A stretch of 64,000 nt of DNA, taken from contig CANXME010002467.1 in NCBI GenBank assembly GCA_948144175.1, positions 62,001-126,000 of the forward strand, given 5' to 3'. Below, piece after piece: positions 11,577 to 22,714 of this stretch. This DNA comes from Closterium sp. NIES-65 (taxonomy: Eukaryota > Streptophyta > Zygnematophyceae > Desmidiales > Closteriaceae). The notes under the pieces were generated by a model. The model made no database searches and was not told where the DNA came from. It saw nothing but the letters and a program-made list of their open reading frames with translations. Position 1 is the stretch's first letter. Each line of letters starts with the position of its first letter. A program made the position numbers and the translations under genes.

Positions 11577-12691
11577 GGCATCGATGAACGTGATGGTGTA
11601 GCTGTATACTCCTTGTCCAGGTTCGCGGTTATACAAGATGTCGCTGTACACTTTCTCGAGTGGTGCGTAAGCTGGTGTGCTAGGGTTGTGGTGGGAAGCG
11701 AACGGCCGATGTGGTAAGTCAGCTTCGGGGCAGGTAAAGCACGTTCCACGAGCTCGTCGAGGTTCGCTTCCGTTGGTTAGGAGCAGTGAGTCTTTGTCGA
11801 GCACTCCTGCTCTGATTGTGTAATTTAACACTGTGTTGCTTGGATGTCCCATTCGTGCGTGCCAGATGTCTTCGCTAGCTCGATGTCCATGTGAGCGACA
11901 GTACTGGTCGGAGTTGGAGTAGAAGCTTGCGGTGAAGTTTGCGCTTCGATGTACTTCTCGTGGTATTGGGTTCAATTGCTGCGCAGGAGTCGGTAGAGTG
12001 TCGTCGTCGATTGGAGCCGGTGAAGTTGAAGGACCCGCGATTGGTGCCGATGCTGTCTCTGCTGCTGCCGATGTTGTCTCTGCTGCTGCCGATGTTTTCT
12101 CTGTTGCCGCCAATGTTGTCTCTGCTGCTGCTGATGTTGTCTCTGCTGCTGCCGATGTTGTCTTTGCTGTTGCCGATGTTGTCTCTGCTTCTGCCGATGT
12201 TGTCTCTGCTGCTGCCGAATGTTGAGTCGTTGCTAATGCTCTTGTTCTTTCAGCCTCAGGAATGGTGTGCGAGTACCAGAAGCCTTCGGGACTGAAGTTG
12301 GGGTCGAGATCCGGTGGATGTGTCGAGGAGGTGAAGGTGACGATTCCGTTGCTGTCAGCGGTGCCAAGATCTGGGACGAAGTCGAGGATGAAGACGTTAT
12401 TTTTCAGGACCGCCTTCCCGATGTAGAGACCACCCTTGCCATGGTATAACTTGAACTTATGTGTTGTGATGTCTGCTTCGAGGTGGATGCCTTTTGCCAT
12501 CAATTGACTGACGCTTAGTAAGTTGTAGCCGAGTCCTTCTGCTAATAAAACTTTTGACATCTGCAATATGACGTTTGTCTCTCGTGACTGAAGTTGCACC
12601 ACGCCTTGTCGTCGTGTGCGCAGGTTCTGGTTGTCCGCGACAGTGATGACGACTTCGCGTTGGAGTTGGTGTTCGCGTTGAACGAAGCGAC
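11577..12691 (-). pseudogene. Copia D GAG-pre-integrase and integrase start
   Basis: On the minus strand the protein runs from VVITVADNQNL and LGYNLLSVSQL through the pre-integrase zinc motif (HARMGHPS, CFTCPEA) to the first integrase strand TITFIDAA, where Copia A cuts in. A 7-residue Ala/Glu/Thr/Ser repeat (AAAETTS type, about 11 copies, near 12050-12225) interrupts it, encoded by a 21-bp tandem repeat. This part has no stop, although the element is clearly dead. Confidence 0.8.
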
Positions 12692-12824
12692 TGTCAGAAT
12701 GTTATGTTTGTCTAGCCTGCAGTGGGGTACTCAATAGGGAGTACAGCCCAATTTAGGGTTTGCTATATGTACTCAACTCCTTGCTAGTGAAACCCCTCCT
12801 TCCATTCATTCCTCATTCTTCACA
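12692..12824 (+). repeat. Solo LTR (133 bp) in Copia D
   Basis: The sequence starts TGTCAGAATGTTATG and ends CATTCTTCACA. It matches the LTRs of elements C and E and has no internal element. The flanks are GCGAC (12687-12691) and GCAAC (12825-12829), a 5-bp target duplication with one changed base. A solo LTR is the usual product of LTR-LTR recombination. Confidence 0.85.
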
Positions 12825-12829
12825 GCAAC

Positions 12830-13398
12830 CTGAGGAGCACATGTGCTGTCCGCAGCAATTGTCCAAGAACCAGGTATCTTTCCCAGACGGCTCGCTTTGA
12901 GCGATGGCTGCGTACGTTGGATTTGGTTGAAGTGACTCGCGGCGAGGGGTGCTGTTGTCGAGTTGCTCTTCCGGTGAGTAGTGTGGTGGTGACTCGGTTA
13001 TGCAGGAGTCAGTCACTCTTGCCATACAACTGACGATGTTTCTTGTTCCTTGTGCAGATTGCGTTGATGATGTCGTTGAGGACTGCAGTTGACCCGTGGG
13101 GAGCGCTTGTGTGGACGTCACTTGACTACTTGAAGGACGAAGTTGCCGTTGCGGCGGTGTTGACAGCTGTCGATTCGGGCAGTGTGTGCGAGGGTGCCCT
13201 AATGTCTTACAGAGATGACAGAACAGAGGTACGGGTTTTGGTTTATGCCGGTTGTTGTTGTAGCGCCGTTGTGTGTGAAACGCAAATTCAGGAACTGACG
13301 TTTTTCTCTTATGTCGCTCTTCTTGGAGGTCCATCTCTTGCTGCTCAGCATGAATTTCGGCGCATAGTGCTGCTTCGGAGATCTTCCTGTGAGCTCGG
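12830..13398 (-). pseudogene. Copia D nucleocapsid and protease segment
   Basis: The minus-strand protein shows a CCHC zinc knuckle (CHLCKTLGHPRTHC) and then a Ser/Thr/Gln-rich linker. A protease start, WFLDNCCGQHM, follows, where Copia proteases normally read WFLDSGAxxHM. The catalytic DSG is therefore DNCCG here. The segment ends at the solo LTR. Confidence 0.8.
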
Positions 13399-13574
13399 TG
13401 TCAGAATGTCATTATCTAGCTTGTAGTGGGGTGCTCTATAGCGAGTACAACCCTGTTAGGGTTTGCTATATGTATCCCAACTACTGCTAGTGAAACCCCT
13501 CCTTCGCCTAATTCTCTCTTGCCTAGCTAGGTAAGCCCTAGCTATGGCTCCTTGTTCTAGCTACTATTGTGACA
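13399..13574 (+). repeat. Element C 5' LTR (176 bp)
   Basis: It begins TGTCAGAATGTCATT and ends TATTGTGACA. The first part is shared with the LTR of E and the solo LTR. The second part (GCCTAGCTAGGTAAG) is longer and specific to C. Confidence 0.85.
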
Positions 13575-14758
13575 TGGTTTTAGAGCATTTACGCTCCTGG
13601 CCTGTGAGCCCACCTAATTGCTTCCGCTGCTACTGTGTGTGTTGCACGCCCCGTGGCGTGCGACGGATTTTTCTTCCTGCCGCGCGCTCGGAGCGTGCGG
13701 CGGTTTTCTGCCCGCCGTCCGCCCCGAGGCGCGCGGCGGTTTTCTGCCCGCCGTGCGCCCCGGGGCGTGCGGCGGTTCTCTGCCCGCCGTGCGCCCTGAG
13801 GCGCGCGGCGGCTTTCTGCCCCGTCGGTCCGCGCGTCGCCCCCGGGGGGCGCTTCGACGGGCGATGGGGACCAGCCCGTCATCCCCGGTCGCCCGTCCCG
13901 GCCAGCGCGGGCTACGCTAGCCCCGAGCGCGGCCCGTACGGGCTGCGCCTGGCCCGCGCGCGGCCCGTACGGGCTGCGCCAGGCCCGCGCGCGGCTCGGG
14001 CCGCCTGCCCGCGGTTCGTCTGGATGTGCCAGGCCCGTGGGCGGCCCGTTCTTCTCTGCCCCTGAGCTGCCCGCTGTCCCCCGTGCTTCTGACAGCGCCC
14101 CACCCCTGCTGCGGCCCGTTCTCCTGAATTAGGGTTTGGGGGTGGGGGGTATGGGGGTGCAGTTTTTGTGCGACGTTCCACTACTCCTCCTCCTCCTTCG
14201 TCTCCCGCTGCTGCAGCTACCGCTCAGGGGGGTGGGTGTGTGGGAGCCGAAGGAGTGGTGCTAGGGGGGTGTCGTGGGAGTGGAGCTAGGGGTGCAGCAG
14301 GGGGTGTGTGATAGGGGCGTGGGGCAGCTGGGGGAGGTTGAGTGGAGGCAGCCGTCGTGTCGTCAGCAACGCAAGTAGTCCGGAGGCTACAATCTCCGGT
14401 AGTCGCCAGTCGCCTGTGGGTCAGTTGTTCCAGTCAGGAGGCTACAATCTCCGCGGAGCCAGTTACTCTTGTTGTCCGGGCCCTTGCTTCGGTAGCCACT
14501 GAGCCAGCAGCTCCTGTGTGTCTGCAGCTTCAGCAGTCGCCTCCCATCTTCTCGCCCCCACAGTCTCTCCTCCTCCTCACTTGCCCTCTGTGATAGCCTC
14601 TAGCTTTGCTTGCAATTGTGAACCTGCTCTATGACTGCGTGCTCTGCTGTTTACACCCCACTTTGGCTACGCGGGTGTGTCAGAATGTCATTATCTAGCC
14701 TGTAGTGGGGTGCTCTATAGCGAGTACAACCCTGTTAGGGTTTGCTATATGTACACCA

Positions 14759-14889
14759 TGTCAGAGTATTATAGCTGATGCATGTTTGTAGGCTATAGTG
14801 GGGTAGCACATATGGGGTACAGCTTTCTAGGGTTGTATTTGTACCCAACTCTGACTTAGTCATTTCATTCCTGTTTTCCTTGCTTCACA
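14759..14889 (+). repeat. Copia B 5' LTR (131 bp)
   Basis: It begins TGTCAGAGTATTATAG and ends TTGCTTCACA. It is identical to the copy at 22107-22237. No clear TATA box is visible. Confidence 0.9.
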
Positions 14890-15966
14890 TGGTATAGAGC
14901 GGGTCCTGCCTTAGGACCGTTTTTTTTTAGGGCCCACCGAAGCGCGCCCCGAGGCGCGCCCTTTTTTTTAGCGACCCCTCGGGTCGCCTTTTCCCTCGCG
15001 GCCCCGCTGTCCCTCAGACGCGGCCCCGCCACCTACTTGATCGCGGCCCCGCCGCCTACTTGATCGCGGCCCCGACGCCTGCTTGACGCGGCCCCGCCGC
15101 CTCCCCTGACGCGGCCCCGCCGCCTCCCCTGAAGCGGCCCCGCCGCCTCCCCTGACGCGGCCCCGCCGCCTCCCCTGACGCGGCCCCGCCTCTACTGCCG
15201 CGGCCCCGCCGCCGCCTCTGACGGCCCCGCCGCTGAACCCTACGGCCCGCCACAGCACCCTACGGCCCGCCGCCTCTGACGGCCCCGCCGCTGCACCCTC
15301 GGCCCGCCGCTGCTCCTGCCGGCCCGCCGCCTCACCTGACGGCCCCGCCGCTGCTCCTGCCGGCTCGCCGCTGCTCCTGCCGGCCCGCCGCCTCACATGA
15401 CGGCCCCGCCGCTGCTCCTGCCGGCCCGCCGCTGCTCCTGCCGGCCCGCCGCTGCACCTGCCGGCCCGCCGCTGCACCCAGCGGCCCGCCGCTTCACCTG
15501 ACGGCCCCGCCGCTGCACCTGCCGGCCTGCCACTGCACCCTACGGCCCGCCGCCTGCACCTGCCGGCCCACCGCTGCACCTGCCGGCCCGCCGCTGCACC
15601 TGCAGGCCCGCCGCTGCACCTGCCGGCCCGCCACTGCACCGGTCGACCCGCCGCTGCACCTGACGGCCCCGCCCCTGCATCGCCCGGGAGCCGAGCCGCC
15701 CAACGCCGAGCCGCCCGGGACCCGAGCCGCCCTGCCGCCGAGCCGCCCGGGAGCCGAGCCGCCCTGCACCCGAGCCGCCTAGCCGCCGAGCCGCCCGGGA
15801 GCCGAGCCGCCCTGCGCCCGAGCCGCCTAGCCGCCGAGCCGCCCGGGAGCCGAGCCGCTGTGCACCCGAGCCGCCCGGTCGTTGAGCCGCCTTTCTGCAT
15901 AGCTGCACGACCTGCCCTGCCTGGTGAGCACAGTCCCACTGACACTGCGAGCTCTTTCCCTACTGC
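14890..15966 (+). repeat. Copia B leader: primer site, hairpins and GC-rich tandem repeats
   Basis: After the primer site come two tight hairpins (14942-14959 and 14971-14987), the first followed by T8. From about 15000 to 15890 the leader is built from degenerate GC-rich units such as GCGGCCCCGCCGCCTCCCCT and GGCCCGCCGCTGCACCTGCC, then GAGCCGCCCGGGAGCCGAGC units. Long reading frames on the minus strand here are artefacts of composition. The leader may carry packaging or dimerisation signals, but the sequence alone does not show that. Confidence 0.75.
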
Positions 15967-15990
15967 TTGCACTGCGTCGCTGTCGCCACC

Positions 15991-18900
15991 ATGGCTACCC
16001 CTAGTGTCCTAGCTTTTGACGCTGAGGGTCGCGCCATATATTTTGAGGTCTGGTTAGACGACCTGCAGCTGTTCTTACAGTGCGACAGGGCTGACGACCT
16101 TTCTCTCTTTGACCTCACCTCTGGCGCCTCTCCTGCCCCTGCTGCTGATGCTGATCCCGCTGTCCGCTCTAAGTGGGCCACCCGCGATGCTGCTGCACGT
16201 CTTGCTGTGCGTCGCCACCTCCCTACCCTTGAGCGTGCGCACTTTAGTCAGTACAAAAGTGCTCAGACCTTGTACGACGCTGTAGTTGCGCGCTACTCCT
16301 CCCCTGCCACTGCTGCACTGAGCCGTCTCATGCTTCCCTACCTCTTTCCTGACCTCTCTGCCTTTCCCACTGTCGCTGACCTCATTACACACCTCCGCAC
16401 TAGTGACACTCGCTACCGCGCTGCCCTTCCTGCTGAGTTCTGCGCTAAGAACCCCCCCCCCATGTACATCGCTCTCTACTACGTAGTCGCGCGCCTCCCT
16501 GACTCCCTTCGCGTCGTCAGGGACCACTTTCTCGCAGTCTGTCCCACCACCCTCACCGTCGACCTCCTCGAGAAGGCCCTCCTCGCAGCGGAGAAGAGCA
16601 TAGTCGCTGTAGGTGCTTCTCGTGGTGACCCTCGCACCCCCATCTTTGAGGGGTGCTCTCCTTCCCCCTTGCTGCCCTCTGTTGCCTCTGCTGCTGCTGC
16701 CGACCTGCTTGGTCTTGAGTCGGTCGGCGCGGCGTCTGCCCCTAGTGGGAGACGTCGCTCCAGCAAGGGCAAGGGGGGCAAGGGCGCGGGTGGAGCTAGA
16801 GGGGGCGGTGGCGGTGGCGGCGGTGGCGGCGGAGGGAGTGGGGGTGGCGGCGGGACTAGTGGCGGAGGTGGTGGTGGTGGTGGCAGCAGTGGCGGAGACG
16901 GTGGTGGTGGTGCCAGCGGTGGTGGTGGAGGCAGCGGCGGTGGTGGAGGCGGCGGAGGTGGAGGCGGTGGAGGCGGCAGCGGAGGAGGCGGTGGTGGTGG
17001 TGGAGGTGGAGCTGGTCGAGGTGGTACCCAGCAGCGTAGCGGCGGTGGTGGTGGCCAGCGCTCGCAGCGGCAGCAGCAGCAGCGCTCGCGGGACATCCCT
17101 CCGCCTCAGCAGCTTCGTGAGTGGTATGCTGGGCGTTAGAGGGGTGGGGGTACTGGTCCCTGCACCTACGTTCTTCGTTCCGGCGACCGCGCGGGTGAGC
17201 AGTGTGGGGGTGCCCACGCCACCCAGCGCTGCTTTGGCCGCCTGACGGACGCTTGGCATCAGCAGTTCCCTGGGGCTAGTGAGATCCCCCGCTGGGATGA
17301 GCTTCTCAGGGCTGGTGTAGCGATCTTTGATCTTGATTTTGATGCTATCCTTGCTGCTATGTATGTTGTGGATTATAGTGAGGAGAATGAGGGTTACCGG
17401 TGTTTCCAGCCTGACCCGGGCATTGGTACTGCTGCGCTAGGTGCTTGTGAGGCTGCTGCTCTAGGTGCCAGTGCGTCTGTGCTCTCAGGTACTGGTGAGA
17501 CTGCGCTCTCAGGTACTGCGTCGTCCTCGTCCTCCCTCACTTTCACACTTGACTCCGGGGCTTCTCGCTCCTTCATTCGAGACCGCACTACCCTTACGCC
17601 GCTCGGCCAGCCGGTTGCGGTCTCCCTTGCTGACCCCTCTGGGGGTCCTGTCCTGTCTCACTTCTCCACTGTCCTCCCGTGTCCGGCTGCCCCTTCGGGC
17701 ACCCTGTCGGGTCTGTACCTTCCCTCGTTCTCTACGAACTTGGTGAGTGGAGCGGACCTGCAGGATGTGGGGGTTCACCAGTTCACTCCTACGAGTCAGC
17801 GGGTGACCCACTGCACGGAGGCACGCACAGGCCGACACCTGGCCACGTTCTCGCGTCGGCCGGGGTCGAGTCTCTACACCCTGACCGTTGAGTCTCCTCC
17901 TGTCCTTGCGTCTGGTCAGGTGGCTGCGTCGGGTCAGGTGCTTGCTGCTGCGTCCCGGTCAGGTCCTGAGTCTGCCCCCTGTTCTTGTCGCCTCCTGTCT
18001 CACGAGACTCTCCTGTGGCACCACCGTCTTGGCCACCCCTCCCTGCCCCGTCTTCGGAGCATGGCTTCCCGTGTCCTTGTCTCTGGTCTTCCCCAGTCTC
18101 TCCCTCCTCTCCCCTCCGCGCCAGGACCTTCCTGTGTCCCCTGTGTCGAGGGTCGCCTCCGGGCTACTCCTCACTCCTCCCACTTCCCCCCGACAGAGGC
18201 TCCCCTGCAGACGCTTCACATGGATGTGTGGGGCCCAGCCCCCGTCCGTGGGCAGGGTTACGAGCGCTACTTCCTGTTGGTGGTTGACGACTACTCGCGT
18301 TACACCACAGTCCTCCCCTTGCGCAGCAAGGGTGCGGTCACTGAGGTGCTGATCGACTGGATCCGCGAGGCTCGTCTCCAGCTCAGGAAGAGCTTCGGCT
18401 CGGACTTTCCTGTTTGCGTCTGCACTCGGACAGAGGCGGAGAGTTCTCTTCTCGCCTTCTGCGGGACTACTGTCGTGCACGGGGGATCCGCCAGACCTTC
18501 ACGCTTCCGGACTCACCACAGCAAAATGGGATTGCTGAGCGCCGCATTGGCATGGTCATGGATGTCGCTCGTACGTCCATGATGCATGCGGCTGCCCCCC
18601 ATTTTCTGTGGCCGTTTGCGGTGAGGTACGCGGCGCATCAGCTCAACCTTCACCCCCGGGTCTCTCGACCTGCGATGTCCTCAGCCTTGCTGTGGACGGG
18701 CAAGGTTGGCGATGCGTCTGTGTTCCGTGTCTGGGGATCTCGGGCGTTTGTCCGCGACTTGTCTGCGGACAAGCTGTCCCCTCGTGCTGCTCCCTATGTC
18801 TTCCTTGGCTTCCCCACTGACGCCCCAGGGTGGCAGTTTTACCACCCCTCCTCTCGTCGTGTTCTGTCCTCCCAGGACGTCACGTTCGACGAGTCAGTCC

Positions 18901-21893
18901 CCTTCTACCGTCTCTTCCCCTACCGCACTCCTTCCCTCCCCCCTCCCCCGGACTTCCTTGTGCCGGTTCCCCCCCCGGTAGACCCCCTCCCCCCTCAGGT
19001 TCCTGCCCCCTCAGGTGTGTCCCAGGTAGACGCCGTTGACCCGGTCGAGGTTACTGGTGACTCTGGTGCTGCTGCGGGTGCTGAGCCTGGGGGTGCTGAC
19101 TCTGGGGGTGCTGTGCGCGGGGGTGCTGAGCCTGGGGGTGCTACTGCTGGGGGTGCTGGGCCTGAGGGTGCTACTGCGGAGGGTGCGGAGCCTGGGGGTG
19201 CTGAGCCGGGGGGTGCTGTGCCTGGAGGTGCTGGGTCTGGGGGTGCTGGGTCGGGAGCTGCTGAGCCTGGGGGTGCTGAGCTGGGAGCTGCTGAGCCTGG
19301 GGGTGCTGCGTCTGGGGCTGCTGAGCCTGGGGTTTCTCCTACTGCTGCGTCTCGCCGGGAGCCCCTCTCTCCACAGGAGCTGCGCGAGTGGTTCGCTCGC
19401 CGCTGGAGGCGTGCTGCTGAGTCTAGAGGTGCTGCTGGAGCTGGAGCTGGAGCTTCTTCGACCGTCGAGGGTGCGGGTGCTGCCGGTCCCGGAGCTGCTG
19501 GACCTGCGGGTCCTCCTGGAGCTGGAGCTGCTGAGGGCGCTGGTGCTGAGCCTACTGCTGTTGGTCCTGCCGCTGGAGGTTTGGGTGGCGCTGGTGCTGT
19601 CGCTGAGGGTGCTGGTGCTGTCCCTGCTGCGTCTGGAGCTGCCGCACGGCCTCGGCCGTACTTCGTTCCGCTCCTGCAGCAGGTTCTTGGTCTTTCTCCT
19701 CCAATAGAGGGTCCACCGCCTGTCCAGTCGCAGTCCCTGCTGGAGCCTTCCTCTCCCCTGCCTGCTCCCTCTCCTTACACTGGTCCTACTGGAGGTCTTG
19801 CTGAGCGTCGTGAGCCTGCGTCTCGTCCCGCGTCGCCTGTTCGTGCTGCTCGCGCTAGTGGTTGCAGTTCGCGTCAGCGTCCTCCTCCTGTCCCTGGCAC
19901 GCACCGGATGTCTTTGCGTCCGTCCACTGCTCCTCTGCGTGCCCCTTTGCCTTCTCCTCTGGAGTCCTCTCTTCCTGCGCTTGCCGACCCTGAGTCGGAC
20001 TCTCTTCGTGCTGCCAGTCCTACTGTCACGCGTCTGCTTGCTACTGTCGTCACTGACCCCTCTTTTGAGTCCACTGCTGCGTCTGCTCTAGTCGCTGAGC
20101 TCGTCGACTTTGCTGCTCGCTGTCGTCTGGACTACGCTGCTAGTCTTGTTGCTGAGTCTGCGTCTGTCTGTCCTCCGTCCATCGGGGGTGAGTGTGCTCT
20201 TTGCACGGACGTCCTAGAGGACAGACAGGAGGAGTTACAGTGTCTAGCGGCTGCTTCACCTCATCTCGCGTCTGTACTGCTTGCCCCTGAGGGAGACCCG
20301 GATGCACTAGACATCCCGACTCCGCGTTCTTACGCGGAGGCCGTAGAGGGTCCCTACTCCTCTCAGTGGCAGGCAGCTATGGATGCAGAGATGGCTTCTT
20401 GGAAGTCCACAGGCACCTACGTTGACGCGGTTCCCCCTCCTGGGGCGAACATCGTCAGTGGCATGTGGATCTTCAGGGTGAAGCGGCCGCCGGGCTCTCC
20501 ACCTGTCTTCAAGGCGCGGTACGTTGCTCGTGGCTTCAGTCAGCGGCAGGGAGTTGACTACTTTCAGACCTTCTCTCCCACCCCGAAGATGACCACTCTT
20601 TGGGTGCTGCTGCACATAGCCGCTCAGCGCGACTACGAGCTTCACTCTCTCGACTTCAGCACTGCGTTCCTGCAGGGTAGCCTGCACGAGGAGATCTGGC
20701 TGCGCCGTCCACCTGGCTTCACTGGGACTTTCCCTCCTGGCACCCAGTGGAGCCTCCGACGGCCAGTCTACGGTCTCCGCCAGGCACCGCGTGAGTGGCA
20801 CGACACACTGAGGACTACGCTTGCGGCTCTTGGGTTTGCTCCTTCTACTGCTGACCCGTCGCTGTTTCTTCGCACCGACATTTCCCTGCCGCCGTTCTAC
20901 ATCCTCGTGTACGTCGACGACTTGGTCTTTGCCACAGCGGACACTGCTGGACTCGCCTACGTGAAGTCCGAGCTGCTGAAGAGACACACGTGCACAGACC
21001 TGGGTGAACTGCGCAGCTACCTTGGCTTGCAGATCACTCGGGACAGAGCACGCCGCACCATTACCTTGACTCAGTCACACATGGTGCAGCAGGTCCTTCA
21101 GCGCTTCGGCTTCACGTACTCCTCGCCTCAGGCCACTCCTCTGCCTACTCGCCACTCACTCTCAGCTCTGCCTTCGGATGAGTCCGTAGAGTCGAGTGGT
21201 CCGTATGCAGAGCTTGTTGGCTGCCTCATGTACCTGATGACCTGCACACGACCTGACCTTGCATACCCTCTGAGCATTCTTGCACGCTATGTTGCTCCTG
21301 GGAGACACAGACCAGAGCACATGGCTGCAGCGAAGAGGGTATTGCGCTACCTGTGCAGTACGTCGGGCATGGGGCTAGTGCTTGGAGGGCGGAGTCCAGT
21401 GGTCCTTACCGGCCACGCGGGAGCTTCTTGGGCTGACGACCAGGCTACGCAGCGGTCGTCACAGGGTTACACCTTCAGCCTTGGTTCCGGCTCTGTCTCG
21501 TGGCGGTCTACTCGCTCGTCTTCGGTTCTCGGCTCCAGTTGTGAGGCTGAGATCTACGCCGGGGCCATGGCTGCACAGGAGCTTCGCTGGCTCACCTACC
21601 TGCTGACTGACCTTGGAGAGCCGCCTCGTTCTCCTCCAGTGCTGTACGTAGACAACAAGGCCATGCTGGCCTTGTGTCGAGAGCAGCGCTTGGAGCACAG
21701 AACAAAGCACATTGCTCTCCGCTACTTCCTTGCTCGTGAGCTGCAGCAGCGTGGTCAGTTGCGACTTGCGTACGTGGCCTCTGAGGCCAACACTGCTGAT
21801 GTGTTCACCAAGGCACTCGCGCCTTGTGACCATCAGCGCTTTTGCACCCAGCTGGGTCTTGTACCTGTCTTGCCTCACTTGCTCTCCTCTTGA
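15991..21893 (+). pseudogene. Copia B gag-pol polyprotein, nearly intact
   Basis: The start ATG at 15991 gives MATPSVLAF. Gag is followed by a Gly tract (about 16800-17010), the QLREWY box and a Cys/His cluster. TAG at 17137-17139 replaces the Gln codon of Copia A. Protease (LDSGASRSF) is near 17550 and the pre-integrase HHRLGHPS near 18030. One base is missing near 18412-18416 relative to A, so integrase from HSDRGGEF onward is in another frame, which stays open to 21893. Reverse transcriptase keeps VYVDDLVFA. RNase H reads AGASWADD where A has GDASWADD, so the first catalytic Asp is Gly. The end is ADVFTKAL. About 1,960 codons in all. Three lesions make self-supplied transposition unlikely. 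Confidence 0.88.
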
Positions 21894-22106
21894 CTTCACT
21901 TGTACTGTGACATATATATATATACCTGCTCTTGCTTGTCTAGTTTTATATATATGTCTGTACTCCTGCATGTGAACTGGCCTCTGGCCCTCCTCTTGTG
22001 CTCGGACTGTGTGGTGACTTTGTGATCCACCCTGAGCTTGCTTTGCTTTGCTTTGCTTGACTGGTCTTGTGACCCCTTGTTCTCCCCCACTTAGCCTATG
22101 GGGGTG

Positions 22107-22237
22107 TGTCAGAGTATTATAGCTGATGCATGTTTGTAGGCTATAGTGGGGTAGCACATATGGGGTACAGCTTTCTAGGGTTGTATTTGTACCCAACTCT
22201 GACTTAGTCATTTCATTCCTGTTTTCCTTGCTTCACA
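22107..22237 (+). repeat. Copia B 3' LTR (131 bp)
   Basis: It is identical to the 5' LTR and is followed by the target duplication CACCA. A short polypurine-like tract (ATGGGGGTG) precedes it at 22098-22106. Confidence 0.9.
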
Positions 22238-22337
22238 CACCAACTACTGCTAGTGAAACCCCTCCTTTGCCTAATTCTCTCTTGCCTAGCTAGGTAAACC
22301 CTAGCTATGGCTCCTTGTTCTAGCTACTATTGTGACA

Positions 22338-22663
22338 CTCAGAGTATGGCGCGAGTGGAGCGCCAATGAGGACCAAGACCGCCAATGACGACTGTGACGA
22401 AGGCTGATATCGACCCTCCGCATCGAAGGAGTTTGTCACGCAATTCGCGATAGCGGCTGATATACGCCATCCCTTTTTCGCCCGGTTTCATTTCCACTGT
22501 CGTCAGTTGTGCCATTAACTGACTTTGATTAACGCTGTCTGTTGCCTGATACATGTTCTTCAGGTGGTTGTACGCGAGCTCAGCGGAGTTCCCGTATCCT
22601 CGGTAAGACTGAATGTTCTACTGCTGGTTCGGTGTGACGTTGCGCAGTAGGATTGTATACGCC
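22338..22663 (-). pseudogene. Copia D gag, middle segment
   Basis: The minus-strand protein contains ATDSVNQSQLMAQLTTVEM and GMAYISRYRELRDKLLR, matching Copia G gag almost residue for residue. A TAG replaces a Gln codon in the QQQNI region near 22618, and two residues are missing after GGSIS. Element C lies on its left and element E on its right. Confidence 0.85.
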
Positions 22664-22714
22664 TATCAGAATATTATGTTTCTTCATTTCTTCATATGCT
22701 ATCAGAGCATCCAC

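Larger units (their letters stand above)
14759..22237 (+). mobile_element. Copia B: complete young Ty1/copia element
   Basis: Two 131-bp LTRs (14759-14889 and 22107-22237) are identical by direct reading. The 5-bp target duplication CACCA is exact (14754-14758 and 22238-22242), and it splits the 3' LTR of element C. The primer site TGGTATAGAGC follows the 5' LTR at 14890. The element has a 1-kb repetitive leader, a single gag-pol region and a 0.2-kb 3' untranslated part with a (TA)n run at about 21912-21926. Identical LTRs mean recent insertion, yet the coding region carries a stop, a frameshift and an RNase H active-site change. Confidence 0.92.
13399..22337 (+). mobile_element. Element C: non-coding LTR element, its 3' LTR split by Copia B
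   Basis: The 5' LTR is 13399-13574. The 3' LTR is 14678-14758 continued at 22243-22337; the two pieces sum to 176 bp, exactly the 5' LTR length. A primer-site-like TGGTTTTAGAGC follows the 5' LTR. The target duplication is CTCGG (13394-13398) against CTCAG (22338-22342), inside Copia D gag. The 1.1-kb interior (13575-14677) is GC-rich: repeats of a GCGCGGCGGTTTTCTGCC type at about 13680-13830, then a G/T-rich part. It encodes nothing recognisable on either strand, so C must have moved with proteins from another element. Confidence 0.85.

Noticed and set aside
14968-15972. 334-codon minus-strand frame rich in Gly, Arg and Ala
   Set aside because: It is the complement of the GC-rich leader repeat of Copia B, in a position that is untranslated in Copia elements.
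16479-17096. Pro-rich minus-strand frame
   Set aside because: It is the complement of the poly-Gly tract in Copia B gag.
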